NCBI GenBank assembly: GCA_037957365.1 | Contig: JARHVA010003166.1 | Location: 1,493,501-1,557,500, forward strand | Length of the DNA: 64,000 nucleotides | Source: Torreya grandis | Lineage: Eukaryota > Streptophyta > Pinopsida > Cupressales > Taxaceae | Reading direction: 5' to 3' | Position numbers and translations under genes: made by a program | Shown: one piece after another, positions 34,108 through 46,099 of the stretch | Numbering within the stretch: the first letter of the stretch is position 1 | How the letters are laid out: each line of letters opens with the position of its first letter | Notes under the pieces: generated by a model | Database searches by the model: none | What the model saw: only the letters and a program-made list of their open reading frames with translations | What the model was told of the DNA's origin: nothing

Positions 34108-35470
34108 TATTTTAGATTAATTTTTGCACATTTCTTAATTTGGAAGCAAGTAACAAAACTAGTAATAGGGTATGTAGAAGAATACCTGGTAAAGTGCATG
34201 TGTGATCCAGATGATGATGGGAACTCCTCTTTAGCTTGGAAGGAATAACTTGTAGATAAGAAAGACACTAGAAAAGGGGTTGTTAGATGGATGGTTGAGT
34301 GGACTACCTAGCATGAGCTAGATCCAAGAAGCGTATGCTTGTTTAGAGGTTCTCAATCCATTATTTATAATAATTAAGTTGATATAAATGAAAAGAAAGG
34401 AAACTTGAATTCAATAAATAGAAAGTAAATACATGTAAGATGAGATGAAAGTAAATTTTTTATTAAATAAAATGACCAATTATATCAAAAGAGGGTCAAT
34501 ACTCATGCTAAATTGGGGTCAGGTTCAAAAAATCAAGAAAGTCTCTATGAATAGGCAAGAACATAAAAAATAAGGTTTGGTTAGGGTCAAGGGGGTGAAA
34601 ATAACTTGTTATTATTTTTTTCCATAGTGACCATCAATGGTTAGGTGAACCATCGATGGTTGAGCCTACCATCGATGGTTAGGAAACCATTGTTGATTGA
34701 GGTTGACCATCGGTGGTTGAGTTAACCATCGATGGTTACCTATGTGATTCTAAAAATGATCAAAAAAGGATTAACTATTGGATAATTGGGCTAACAAAGG
34801 ATTATTACAAATCTAGGGGATGGAAAATAAGATAAAGATAGGTATGGATAAGGTAGGGAGGTTAGAAATGAAATAGATCAAATAAAACAAGCATGAGATA
34901 CATGTAACCCACTGGTAGAAGGCTAAAGCAATTTAGCCAGTAATAGTACTTTGGCCCTCAAAAGTGATTTTGATGGAGGTTTGGGTCTTTATTGATGTTT
35001 CTTGCTTACTAAAGGGATACTGAATACCTTTGTGTAAGATAGCTTGGATGCAAATTGCTAGATTTTATTTCTTATCCTGATTCTCTCCTTTTATAGGATG
35101 AAGTTACTAAATGTGTATCAGGAAGTTACTAATTGGTGAGAGGAGAAATTTTTTACTTACGATGCTTTAAATCTAGTTTTCATTACAAAATGGAAGTTAC
35201 TAAATGTGCCATGCTTATCTCATACAGTTGGTAATGCTTTAAAGTTTTAAATTAGGCTTAGAGACATGACCATTGATGGTTAGGATAACTATTGATGATT
35301 AGGCTAATCATTAGTGGTCAAGGTTCTAGAGGAAAATGGGTTAAAAAAGGAGTGAATTAAAAAGGTAAGTTAGTAAATTAACAAATGGGCTAGATTTTAC
35401 TAGCCTCAAAGTTGGGTAGGGGTTCCAAGCATTTCAACATCTAAAACTATGTAATTTTTAAATGTCTACA
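34108..35470 (-). mobile_element. element D, 3' LTR
   Basis: Starts (plus orientation) TATTTTAGATTAATTTTTG, corresponding to TGTTTTAGATTAATTTTC in the other LTR, and ends AATGTCTACA. Contains six palindrome units at 34629-34737 and three at about 35265-35330. Confidence 0.88.
34629..34737. repeat. AACCATCGATGGTT palindrome array in element D 3' LTR
   Basis: Six units (34629, 34647, 34667, 34683, 34705, 34722) of the 14-base perfect palindrome AACCATCGATGGTT or near variants, spaced 16-22 bp. Three further units lie near 35270-35330 in the same LTR, and more outside the LTR at 36190-36260 and 36785-36880. Confidence 0.9.
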
Positions 35471-37518
35471 TTTTTGCTCTTTTTGTTATGTGGCTTCAAA
35501 TTAACAAGATACAAAATAAAAATGAACAGGTTACTGGTTATGGTCTGGTTGCCCCAAGTATGGGAGGAGGTATTCCCCCTCAAACTGGGAGTTGATGAGG
35601 CAAAATCAAAATCAGGTCAAGGTTTGATAAATGATAAATGGGTAGTCATAAGTTGGGTGACACAAAATAGGTTGGGCATTTGAAATGCAAACATACACAC
35701 AAAATGTGATTAAGTGAAATAACTAAGATTGTGTAGAGATTAAATTTGTCAATGTTGATAAAAATAAGGTTGGGTTTTAAGGAGACATAAGATAGGGTAA
35801 CTTGTCCATAACATAGGTCATAACTAATCAGGTCATGCCTATCAAATCATCTAGATAGAGTCAGCATTGTGCATAGGTATTCAAGGTAGGAAGTGCTCCT
35901 AAAAAACAACACAAATGGTCTAGTCATGCATGAGGTAGTGCAAAGTTTAAAAGTTAAACTTGGTAAGGTTGGTCTATGTGGTCAAAATGATCAAGGCAAG
36001 GTCATCACAAAATATGTGAATACTTGGGTCAAAAATGGCCAACATCAAGGTGGACATGGTCAAACAAGTTGATCAAAGAAGGGTAAGGCCTAAAAGGTCA
36101 AGTGGTTTATTTGGAAGAGATAAGGTAATCTCCTAAAATGGTATCACCTATGTGGGGTACTAAAATATTGTAAAAATAATGTGGGGCCCCAATCATTAAT
36201 GGTTAGGGTTATCCCCAAGGTTGACCATCGATGATCACCCTAACTATCAATGGTTAGGAAAACCCTAAAAATCCAAAATATCAAAAGTAAAATAGTAATT
36301 CATTTTTACCATTTGACTTTTTATCACTTTGTGCTCTATGTGATCGGTCTATTTTATCTTCTTGCATTTACTTGTTGAGGTGGAGTTGATCGATTAGGTC
36401 ATTATGTGTGTGGGGCTAACTTGAGTGGTGATTCGATGGAGGGTGGATGAGGACACGGTCAGGAAATGGTATGAGGAATTAAACCATGCTAGTGATCATG
36501 AAATGAGGTAGGAGTTGTCTTGAAATTGATAGCATAGTGTAATGGGTTATGTTTAGGTGTATTGTAGTTAGTGGTGAAAGATTTGGGTAGGGTTTTGAAT
36601 TGGTTAGGGGGAAATGATACCTTATTTTATGTTTTTGTTAATTTGAGGAAAATTAATGGGTGAAAGGGATAGGTGAAGGGTGGGTTGAGTAGATATTTAG
36701 ATGGGAATAAGGTAAGGTAGAGAACTTATAGAGTTTAGGTGATGTTGTAGAGGTTTTAGGAGGTCAAAGTTTTGATTTGCACCACTGATGGTCACACATA
36801 GTGACCATCGACTATTCAACTCAACAATGGGGAAAAGGTCTTAAAGGGACCGTCAATGGTTCGAGGAACCATCGATGGTTGAAGTAAAAGAGGGGGGATG
36901 TTTGAGTGTTAGAGTTTGAAAGATTTGAAACATAAAATGTTTGTAAGATGGTGTAAATTATTTTGGTTGAAATGTTTATGGATTGAAAGTGTTTGCTAAA
37001 AACAATAAAATGGTAAAATATTTAAATTTATGTTGAAAACTTGTGAAATGAGTGTGGGAAATTGGAAAAAGTTTTTTAATAGTAAGAAGATGTAAAATGT
37101 TAATAATGTTTGAAATATTGAAATGGTTGAAAATGTTGGCATGTGAAATTATGTAAAGTGTATATGAATGCTTATTTGGTATGTTGGTGGGTAAAAGGTT
37201 GTAAAAGGTGTTAAAGTGTGTAAATGATCAAAGAGATATAGATAGTAGAGGGAGGCTTATGTCAAAATATTTAGATAGGATGAGGGGTTGATGGGTAGAG
37301 GTTAGTTAGTAGATGGTTAAGATGATGTGTGAGGGTTGGTGTCTAATAGAGGTATAGGGTTGTTTAAGAGGTTTGGATAGATGTAAGTAAGGTAGCTGTA
37401 AGGGGTTGGGTTTTCAACTTGGTTAGGTTGTAATAGGTTGATAAAGGTAGGTGTAGGGTGGTATTTAGTGAGATGTTGAAAACTAAGTAGCCATTTCTAA
37501 TATAATTTTTATGTAGAC
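35471..37518. other. element D 3' internal spacer
   Basis: Non-coding region between the 3' LTR and the plant-mobile-domain ORF. It contains further AACCATCGATGGTT-type units (36190-36260, 36785-36880) and a G/T-rich tract with AAATGTT and GTAAAATG-like runs (36900-37250). An A-rich purine tract on the minus strand abuts the LTR (35471-35486), suitable as the second-strand primer. Confidence 0.5.
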
Positions 37519-39190
37519 ATGCAAGTGGATTCAGATGAGGGACTGGTTCTCTCAAATTTTTGCCAAATTTTGAGATGTGATGACTACAAAGGATTAGAGA
37601 CATATGGATATAGTCAAGCTAGGTATGATGATTTATTATCGACACCTATCATTAGATGTGGGTATAATTGTGGCCCTCATCAAGAGATGGGACCCAACCA
37701 TAAACACACTTTTGTTGTTGACAGGGGAGATGATGATTCTCTTGAAGGACATTCAATGTATTACATGGATACCCATTTGTGGGGAGCCAATATACCATAC
37801 AGAGAGTGAGGATATTGATTATCATATGGACTTGATATATGGGGTAGATTAAGTACATACTTAGTTTCATAAGTGGATTTAGCTACAACCCTTATACCAG
37901 AGAGCTCTTATAGATAGATGCTTGCTCATGATGATGATGATGGCCATGTCCTAATTCACAATGCTTGATTCAAGTAGTAATTTCTTCCCATACCTATTAC
38001 TAGGGGTATTAGTGGAGATGTTTTTGGGGAGGACTATTTGGATGGGCCTTAGTTCTATTAGTATAGATCTATAAAGAGCTCTAGGCCTTTAGATCACATA
38101 GGCTATATGGGATCAACAATGGGTTTATGCTCCATTATTAGGTGTACAAGCACATTTAGGTACTGAGGGCTATGGGGTAACCCTAGGATGGATTTATCTA
38201 AAAGCTATTTCCTATTAGTTTCACTATATGGAGAGGCAATTATGTGCTGATAGGTACGAGTGGTGGTGGCTAGGATATTGAGTGGTTTTAAGATGCCTTG
38301 GAGGGTCTAGCAGCTGGTGACATAATATGGAGGCCATATGTAGGTTGGCCTTGGTGGATTGGGTATATACCACACACTATCTCTATTGAGCTGACACTAG
38401 ATTTATGGGAGATGAAATGGTGAGATAGAGTTCATCTCATTTAATTGAGTGCGGAGGTAGTTTATATTGATGTAAGGGGTCCCACCAGATGTCCCTAGAT
38501 ATAGGAGGGAAGACATTGAGTTCTAGTTTTTAGAGTCACAGCTATAAGATGTCATTTTGGACTATTTAGAGTTATTGACTAGAGCTACCATCAATGATGC
38601 AGGGGTTATTGATGGTTACATAGCATTGTACTAGACTAAATATGTAGTGGTTTATTTTAGATGGGGTGATGGAGGGTAATAGCCCATAGATGTGGATCAT
38701 GCTAGGGAAATGACATAGGATGGATAGGTGGCAGCAGCATAGGCCCAGATTACTAGCTTACAAGGATAGGTGGCCCATGTTATAGGGTTAGATCATCATG
38801 TTATAGGGTTAAGTGGCCACCTTAACTAGAAAGTGAGATCAAGCAAGGATCTCTCTTAGATTAGTGACATAGGAGAGGGATTCACTAAGATAGAGGGTAG
38901 GAGTGGCCATAGTAGTAGTAGGAAGACCACCTGACATAGTTTTAAGGACATGGTACCTAGCCACTATCGAGGAGTTGAGATATTATAAGGTAATAGTGTT
39001 GGTGTAGTTGTCATTAGAGATGAGATATGGAGAGTATAGTGCTAGCTTGGTAGGGGGTCCATCTTTAGCTACTCCAAGATAGTGGGCCTCGACAGTGGGG
39101 TAGGGAGGGATATGAGGGGGACCACCACCAGATGGTATTGTAGGTGTAGGTACAAATGGAGCCAGTGGGAGTGGTTCCCTAGGGCTTGAT
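37519..39190 (+). pseudogene. plant mobile domain (PMD)-like ORF carried by element D in the opposite orientation
   Basis: On the plus strand, opposite to gag-pol, the frame of 37604-37852 encodes GIIVALIKRWDPTINTLLLL, then TGEMMILLKDIQCITWIPIC, matching the PMD signature (LxxRWxPxTxTFxLxxGExTxTLxDVxxLxxLPIxG). Further on, DIIWRPYVGWPWWIG and a WxDRVHLI segment resemble the later PMD block (IIWxPY...PLI). Many stops. PMD proteins (MAIN/MAIL1 family in plants) are known both as host genes and as passengers in transposons. Here it sits inside a retrotransposon between INT and LTR, so passenger status is favoured. Confidence 0.65.
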
Positions 39191-40450
39191 AGATGAGATT
39201 ATATGATGTATATGATTTTTATTTTGATATCGGCCTACATTTTGATGGTGTGAGATTTATATGAGCAAGAGAGACATGGATACATTATGATGATTATATG
39301 TTTATTATAGTGATGACATTTATATTGATGACATGAAGATTATGTTATGATGTTTATATATGTTTACAATGTTTATGAAGTTTTTTTATTAGGTATTGAT
39401 GTATTATGATTATGATGATGAGGACTTTTGCTTATGAAAGGATATGTATATTGATTTTTGTTGTGCACATTTTGTTTATATGACGGAGATGATGTGTTAT
39501 GATGATGGATAGGATGGATGCACTTGTGATTAGGATGTTTTGATGGCATTGTTTATGAGCTTAAGTATGTATGATTTTAGATATGTTATGATTGATTTGA
39601 TTATTCTATTAGCGATGTTGTTCATGGATGTATATGCTTTGTTCATTGGATGGATATAATATATATATGATCAAAGATGGATGTTGAATTTGGTCATAAA
39701 ATGATTTTTGTTTATAATGGGATTTATGATATGAGATAGATGATTTTATGTGTATATGAGCATGGTGACTTTATTTTATTTTTGTGATAGATTATTTGAG
39801 GTATAGATGTTGATGGTAGAGAGAATGATGACATAGTTTATAGATATTACATGGTTGTGATGTGGTTTGCTTATAATGTATATGGTAAATGGTATGATGA
39901 CATGGTTTATGTGGTTTATAGACACAATGTGATTATGAGGATAGGATTATGGATATATGGTTTACTATTATCTCATTTGTTTTGATATTTATGAATGTGT
40001 ACGGTGTGTTTTTTCCCCATGATTTATGATACAAGATGTGTATATATGAGGATATATGAAATAGACAATATATTTTATCTTATGTTTGGATAAGTATGAT
40101 GTTTCTATAGGTAGAGATTATGGATGATGAGATGAAGGAATTAAAATGCATTGTGTGAGTAGATGGTTGAATTTGATATGTTGATAGTTTGATGTGATGT
40201 TTTGTGTATATATGAGGGATGATGTATTTGTACATGATGATAGATCATATAGTTTTGATTTTTTATTTTAGTGATGTGGTTTATGATATGTTGGATGTTT
40301 AATGGCATAGATGGGATATAGTTTATAGTGTTGTGATGAAAATGGTGTTTTGAATGTTTGGATAGGATATGTGATATCAGGATATAATGAAGACACATAA
40401 ATTTGGTATAGGTGACAAAATAAATGTTAGAAAAATGTAAAATAATTATG
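39191..40450. repeat. TATGATG-rich low-complexity tract
   Basis: About 1.25 kb dominated by TATGATG, GTTTATGA, GATTATG and similar words without a fixed period. No coding potential in either strand matches retrotransposon proteins. It separates the PMD-like ORF from the end of pol. Confidence 0.6.
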
Positions 40451-41580
40451 AGACACATGTCTTCGTGAACTAATAATGAGAAGGTAATAAAGGCATGATG
40501 TGTTCATTGGTAAGGACTTAACAAAACCAAAATTGGATGGGCTTAATGACATAAGTCTTTTGAATGCTTTGTTTTAGCATGCTTTGATTGGAAAGATGGT
40601 ATTGTGATCACTTGGTGTCAAGTAAGCTCAAAGTCCCTTGATCTTGAGAAGGTATAAAGGAGAAGTTAGGTGATGGTTGAATGGGAAATGCGTGATATGG
40701 TAACCTCATTTTAGTCAATTTTCCCCTTTTATAGGTGACCTAAAAACCATAAAAGACAAGTCCATGTCTTAATATAAAGTGTAGAAGGATTGATGTGGGA
40801 AGTCTACTAAATATATATGAAAGAGCCAATTATGGCCTTTTTGGGATAACTCACTTTGATTTTGATATAGGGCCCCCCCTTTCATCTTTTATTGTTTTTG
40901 ATAAAAGTGATGAAGTTGATCGATGTAGGAAGATTCAAATGATTACTTTGACAAATTTATCTTAGCCATCCTTCAAGGGAGTGGTCTAAGGTTAGATTTT
41001 TTTAATGATGTAGTTGTCCTTCAAGGTATTAGTCTATTGTTTAAGCAATATTTGATTGCTCAACAGTTGTCCTTCAAGGGAGTAGTCTACAATGCTAGAG
41101 CTATAGACCCAAGCGAGATTTTGGTAGCCCAATTTGATTTTAAATTCTAGGTTGAGACATGGACAAGTTTATTTGGGTTTATAGGTATACCTTTATGGAG
41201 ATAAGACTTTTAGCACAAAATGTTGATGATAGATGAGGGAAAGTAGTTTGAGAGATAATTGACCATAGGATTCCATCTGATTAGAGATGAAAAGTTTCCA
41301 TGAGAACCATGCCATGGGTAGAATCGTGGTATCCATGCTTAGGATTAGGCTATAACTATGATGGATAATCACATGGTTCTATGTTGTAATTAATTGTTCC
41401 CAAGAGGAATAGGGTGAAAGTCTAAGAAGAGTGAAAATCTCATAAACCAAGGGATAAGCTTAAGTTAGAAAAAGGTGACTATGACCTTCTTTAACAATAG
41501 AAAGGATGTTTATGTGAACCATTGAGAGGCTCAAGTTTTGTTTTGCCTTTGAGAGAAGACAAACGATAAGCTCATAATCC
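40451..41580. other. element D spacer beyond INT
   Basis: No gene recognised. Contains three copies of GTCCTTCAAGGGAGTAGTCT-like sequence near 40968, 41015 and 41067 at about 50-bp spacing. Confidence 0.4.
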
Positions 41581-42660
41581 ATACTTATGGGTTATGATGT
41601 AGGGTCCAAGCTAGTTGAAAGCAAATTTGCTTCTTTTTATTTTCTCCAAATTAGTTACATGTTAATTTTCCTTAAGGATGAGGCCTCTAATATTGAATTC
41701 TCACTCTTTTTGGTGTTCATTTTAAGCATGCTTGATTCATTCTTGATAAACATGAAGATGATTAAGCACCGTGAGGTGATGTTCATCAAGTAGTTCAAGA
41801 TGTGTAAGTCATTCTTATTGATAATCACTCTCAGAAATGATCTCATGCAAAGATATATGAAGTGAAGGGATTTGGACTTCGAAAGGCAAGACTACCTCTA
41901 CTCTAAAAATGAGAGAGAAAGGGGTAGCACCCATAGAGGTTCAAATGCTATTATGATAGACCCATAAAGTGAAAGGGATATGTAGATGTCAATCTTAACC
42001 TAAAGTACTTACTACTTTAGTTAACATTTTATTGAGGATTTTGTTAGAGGCTTTCACCTATACATTTACTTGTAGACAATAAGGTGAGGAAAAACTTAAC
42101 TTGATACAAAAATCATAGCAAAGAGCTTGGACTTACTTGTTCTTGCAATATTTTCCATTGTCAATGATGATCTTATGGGGAACTCTGAAGTGACAGATGA
42201 TGTGGTGAGTGATGAAATCAACAATATTTTTAGCTTTGGTTGAGATAATAGGGATGGATTCTACCCATTTGGTGAAATATTCAATGGCTTTAATGATATA
42301 TTGATGCCATTGTGAAGAATGAGGGTTGATTTCCCCAATTAGATCGAGACCCCATTGTGAGAAAATCCAATAATCTTGGGATACTCAAAGGCCATGAGTA
42401 AGTGTACGATGTACATTACCATGTTGTTAACATTTGACACACTTCCTTACATAATCATAGTAATCCTGATTGAGAGTAGACTAATAATATCCAAGGTGAA
42501 GGATACATCTAGGGATGGCTAGGCCACTAAAGTATCCCCCACATATTTCATCATGTGTTTCCCTGATAGCATGGGAAGCCTCATGACTACATAGACAATG
42601 GAGAAGGAGGCCATCAAATCCACATTTATAAAGGATTCTCCTAGTATGGTTTAATGAGAG
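41581..42660 (-). pseudogene. integrase of element D
   Basis: On the minus strand the C-terminal half is clear near 42060-41620: ASNKILNKMLTK, FTLWVYHNSI, SMGATPFSLIFRVEVVLPFE, VQIPSLHISLHEIISESDYQ and ELLDEHHLTVLNHLHVYQE. These are the Tat integrase blocks (WAYRTSxRTATGATPFSLVYGxEAVLPxEVxxPSL, LDExRxxALxHLQxYQ). The DDE core lies upstream but is decayed, with an ISDNGxxF-like remnant expected near 42170. Multiple stops. It follows aRH in the order of the polyprotein. Confidence 0.8.
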
Positions 42661-42746
42661 GTACTATGAATAAAGGATCTTTAGGTATTTTTGGAAAGGT
42701 TAAGAGGAACAATGTTGATGTTAATGTAGTTAAAAGTTTGGCCATA

Positions 42747-43247
42747 CTAAATGTCTATAAGAGATGTTTCCATAAAATAAATGTTAGGAAGGTCAGAACT
42801 AATATATGAGGGTATGATAAAGCAATGGATAGTGACAAATAGTTTAGATTTGGTAGGTTGATATAGGATTTGGGAAGTAAGGGAAGCCATCATGTCCAAA
42901 AACTTATTGGTAGATAGAGGAATTGACTCGATAAGGTAATGATCAATTGATGCTAAGATTATATCTATAATTTGTTTGTATTTCAATAGGACATCATTTT
43001 TACATTGATAAGATTTGTTGACCTGATTGATCACAAGTTGGAAATTGCCAAAGATACTGATTATTTTGACTCCCAAAGCTAGAGCAATTTGGAAACCTAT
43101 AACCAGCGCTTCATACTCAACCACATTATTAGTGCATTCAAACTCAAGTTTAAAGGAAAGGGGAAGAGGTTCAATATTAAGTGGAATGAGAATAACTCCA
43201 ACACCCCCACCATGTTGGAATTTGGAGCCATCAAAAAACATGGTCAT
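42747..43247 (-). pseudogene. archaeal-type RNase H (aRH) of element D, between gRH and INT
   Basis: Open for 166 codons: FFDGSKFQHGGGVGVILI, KLEFECTNNVVEYEALVIGF, IFGNFQLVINQV, and LDMMASLTSQI. Asp of FDG, Glu of VEYEA and Asp of DMMASL remain, but the third catalytic Asp (usually FGDS) is Asn in FGNF. It is placed after gRH and before INT, the arrangement usually described for Tat elements. Confidence 0.85.
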
Positions 43248-43389
43248 TTGGTAGGTGGGTGCTTCTTGGGAAAGATTTATGATAGACTCATCAGGAAAAG
43301 TAAGAGGGAGTAGTTGATTTTATGGTAGAGGATCTTTGGCCAATTGGTCAATTATGACTTGGAATTTAATGTACTTTTACTAAATAAAC

Positions 43390-43800
43390 TCAAAATCAAA
43401 CTCAGCTAAGAGCATGAGCCACTTATCCATACACTGGTTTTGGTATGGTTTAGAGTGCATATACTTGAGTGGGTCAGTGTTAGTGATGACATAGGTGTTA
43501 TTATTAATAAGGTAGTGATAGAGTTTGGAGGCCACAAAGACTAAGGTGAGGCAAAATTGCTTGAGTTAAGTATACTGAGTCTCATATCCTATAAGTGTGT
43601 GACTAATGTAGTAGATGGCTTGTTCTTTGTTCTCTTCATGATGATGAGTGAGCATTGCCCCTAAGGAATGGTCCATGGTAGATATATAAAGGTAGAATGG
43701 TTGGTCCTCTTTAGGAGGAATAAGAATGGGTGGAGAGAGAAGGTAATCCATGATTAAATCAAAGGCTTCTTGATAATCCTTGGTCCATTTTAAAAAGGTA
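43390..43800 (-). pseudogene. Ty3-type RNase H (gRH) of element D
   Basis: The frame at 43751-43566 encodes PPKEDQPFYLYISTMDHSLG, AMLTHHHEENKEQAIYYISH, TLIGYETQYT, and then after a stop LKQFCLTLVFVASKLYHYL and TNTDPLKYMHSKPYQNQ. These are the standard LYISxTDxALGAxL, KEQAIYYISRTLxGYExxYT and DPLKYLLS blocks. Confidence 0.85.
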
Positions 43801-44690
43801 TCTTTCTCAAGGAGATGATGAAAGGGTTGACATATATCTAATAGCTGGGAAATGAAGCAATAGATGGGGTGGAGCTTCCCCTATAGGCTATGATTTTTCT
43901 TAAGATTAGTAGGAGGAGGCATCTCTAAGATTGTTCTAAATTTGGTGGGGTCTATTTTTATTGCTCGAAGAGAGATGATAAAGCCCAAATTTTTTCTTGA
44001 TAAGACCCTAAAAATGCTTTTCTTAGGGTTGAGCCTGACATGATAATGGATTAGTCAATTGAAGATGATTGCGAGAATGGCTATGTGATCTTTGTAGTGT
44101 TTGGATTTCCTAAGGAGATTGTGTACATAGTCCTATACAATTTTATGGATGAGGTCATGAAAGATGTAGGTCATGGCATGTTGATAGGTTGCTCCAGCAT
44201 TATTTAGACCAAATGGCATGACCCTGTAATAGAAGGTCCCCCATCATGTGATAAAGGAAGTTTTATGTTGATATTTTGGGGAAATCAAGAACTTATTATA
44301 TCCTAAGAAATCATCGATGAGAGATAACATCTCATGGCCAGATGTTATATCAACAATTTGGTTTATGTTTGGCAAACGAAAGTCATGTTTTGGGCAAGTG
44401 AGGTTGAGATCATAAAATTTGATGCAGAGGCAAAGTCCCCCTATGGTTTTGGTAATGGGAATGATGTTGGAAACCCATTATGGATATTTGATTAGCTAAA
44501 TGAATTTGATACATAAAATATTCTTAAGTTCTTATTTGACCAGAAGGGAGATGCAAGGATGTATCCTACAAAGTTTTTTGCCACACTAGCTTAACCTCTA
44601 GATGGGTGATAATGTTGTGTAAGGTAATAAAAGGGTCAATTTTAGGCATATAATAATAGGACCAATCAAATTATATGCTATGGTCATGAA
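43800..44690 (-). pseudogene. reverse transcriptase of element D
   Basis: The minus strand gives WVSNIIPITKTIGGLCLCIK, FYDLNLTCPKHDFRLPNINQ, EMLSLIDDFLGYNKFLIS, then FYYRVMPFGLNNAGATYQHA and NPKKSIFRVLSRKNLGFIIS, in order. The catalytic YVDD reads YVHN at about 44115, so both Asp residues are lost. Blocks match Tat RT (CPKDxFPLPxIDxLVD, YCYxVMPFGLKNAGATYQRAM). Some stops interrupt the frame. Confidence 0.85.
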
Positions 44691-45690
44691 GGAAATAAGG
44701 GTAATCTTATTGCTCCATATAATTTAAGGATTGGTCGATCTTGATGATACAGGGGTTATTCTGAGTACCCAAGTTGACATCAATAGTATATTCATTAGGA
44801 TGATTTATTTTTCAAGAGGAAAGGATTTATGAATATAATAATCCCTACACCAAGGTAGGTGAGAATTAAATCATCATCTTGATGTTGGATAGTGTTGATG
44901 GTAGGAGAATCTCGCTCTATCAATTTAGGATGGATGAGAGTAAGGGTCATAGTTTGGCTACCCTTTTGATAGGTCAAATGGCCCAAACTAATGGTATTGA
45001 TCCAAAAAAAAGTTAGATGGTATGATATCAAAGTATTTAATTTTTGGAGAAGGTGGGGTTGGTGAGGATGGGACATCCTCTTCGATGGTGGTAATGGGTT
45101 TTGGTGAGGTGGGTTCTTCTGGTGGTATGAACCCAAGGCCAAATAACTCATGAGGTTTTTTATTTTTAATTATGGACATCTCGTGAGGTCCCTATTCATA
45201 AATTCCAAGACCAAACCCCTTCTAAAATACACATATAAAGGTAAGCTTTGGTAAAGGTTAGTTTGTTGAGATAAGAGAAGTCAGAGATGAATGGTTGGAT
45301 GGATGAGATAGTGGTAGGAGCAAGACATGGTTGATCAAGTCCCCCATAGATGAAATTTATTTGATTGTTGGGGAGCCTAAAAGGGATGATGGTTCTGATG
45401 TTGGGATCATAGGAAGGGTCCTTCCTAAGGTTCCCATACTCCTACAGAGTAGGGAAATCATCCAAGGCTATAAGGTGATATTCCCTAAAGGAGAGGCATT
45501 AAAATGTGGATTCCAAGGGGTCCTCTACGGGAATTTAAGAAGAAGGGATAGAGGAGCTAGTTGAAGCTTCATCACTATTATGGATGAGAGTATTTTTGGT
45601 TTTGGTTGGTAGTGAGGTGGTGTTATTAGTAGTTGATGGTGAGGTGGTTGAAGGAGGAATAATAACATCATTAGGTTGATATGTCATATT
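44691..45690 (-). pseudogene. linker between protease and RT of element D
   Basis: Mostly non-conserved with short Tat-like pieces. At about 45230-45100 (minus), KGFGLGIYE, a stop, G, and HELFGLGFIPPEEPTSP resemble the glycine-rich G-patch-like segment (GxGLGxxxxG...GLGYxP) found in this position in Tat polyproteins. At about 44870-44810, DDDLILTYLGVGIIIFINP is readable. Confidence 0.45.
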
Positions 45691-46068
45691 TCAAGAGGAA
45701 AAAGGACTAGGGTCAGCTTTGATGGTAACAACTTGACCTTCATGTTCAAATTTGACATGTTGAAGTAAGGTAGAAGAGACACAACTCATGGCATGAATCC
45801 AAGGGCATCTGAGTAACACATTATATTGGAACTCACCCTCTATAACATAAAATAGTTTGAGAATGGTGCAGGGTCCCAAGCAGATATGAAGGACAACTAT
45901 CCCCAAGGTTGTGGCCATTGTATCATTAAAGGAGTGAAGAACTAATGTGCTTTCTAACATGATGTTCTTGGGCAGCTGAAGTTGGTCATAAACATGGGAG
46001 GAGATAATTTTAATGTTATCTCTTTCATAAATCATCACCCTTTTGATGTGGGTTTTATTGATGTACAT
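45691..46068 (-). pseudogene. protease domain of element D
   Basis: Encodes RVMIYERDNIKIISSHVYDQ, where the DGGAxxNI active site has become YERDNI, then VVLHICLGPCTILKLFYVIE, NVLLRCPWIHAMSCVSSTLL and QHVKFEHEGQVVTI. The order and the LLGRPWIHxxxAVxSTLHQxxKF block identify the Tat protease region. The catalytic triplet is lost. Confidence 0.8.
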
Positions 46069-46099
46069 AGTAATAAAGAGGGAAGGATCAAAATCTTTA

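Noticed and set aside
37519..39190. PMD-like ORF as a functional host gene
   Set aside because: It has many stops and lies wholly inside the LTR-bounded element D.
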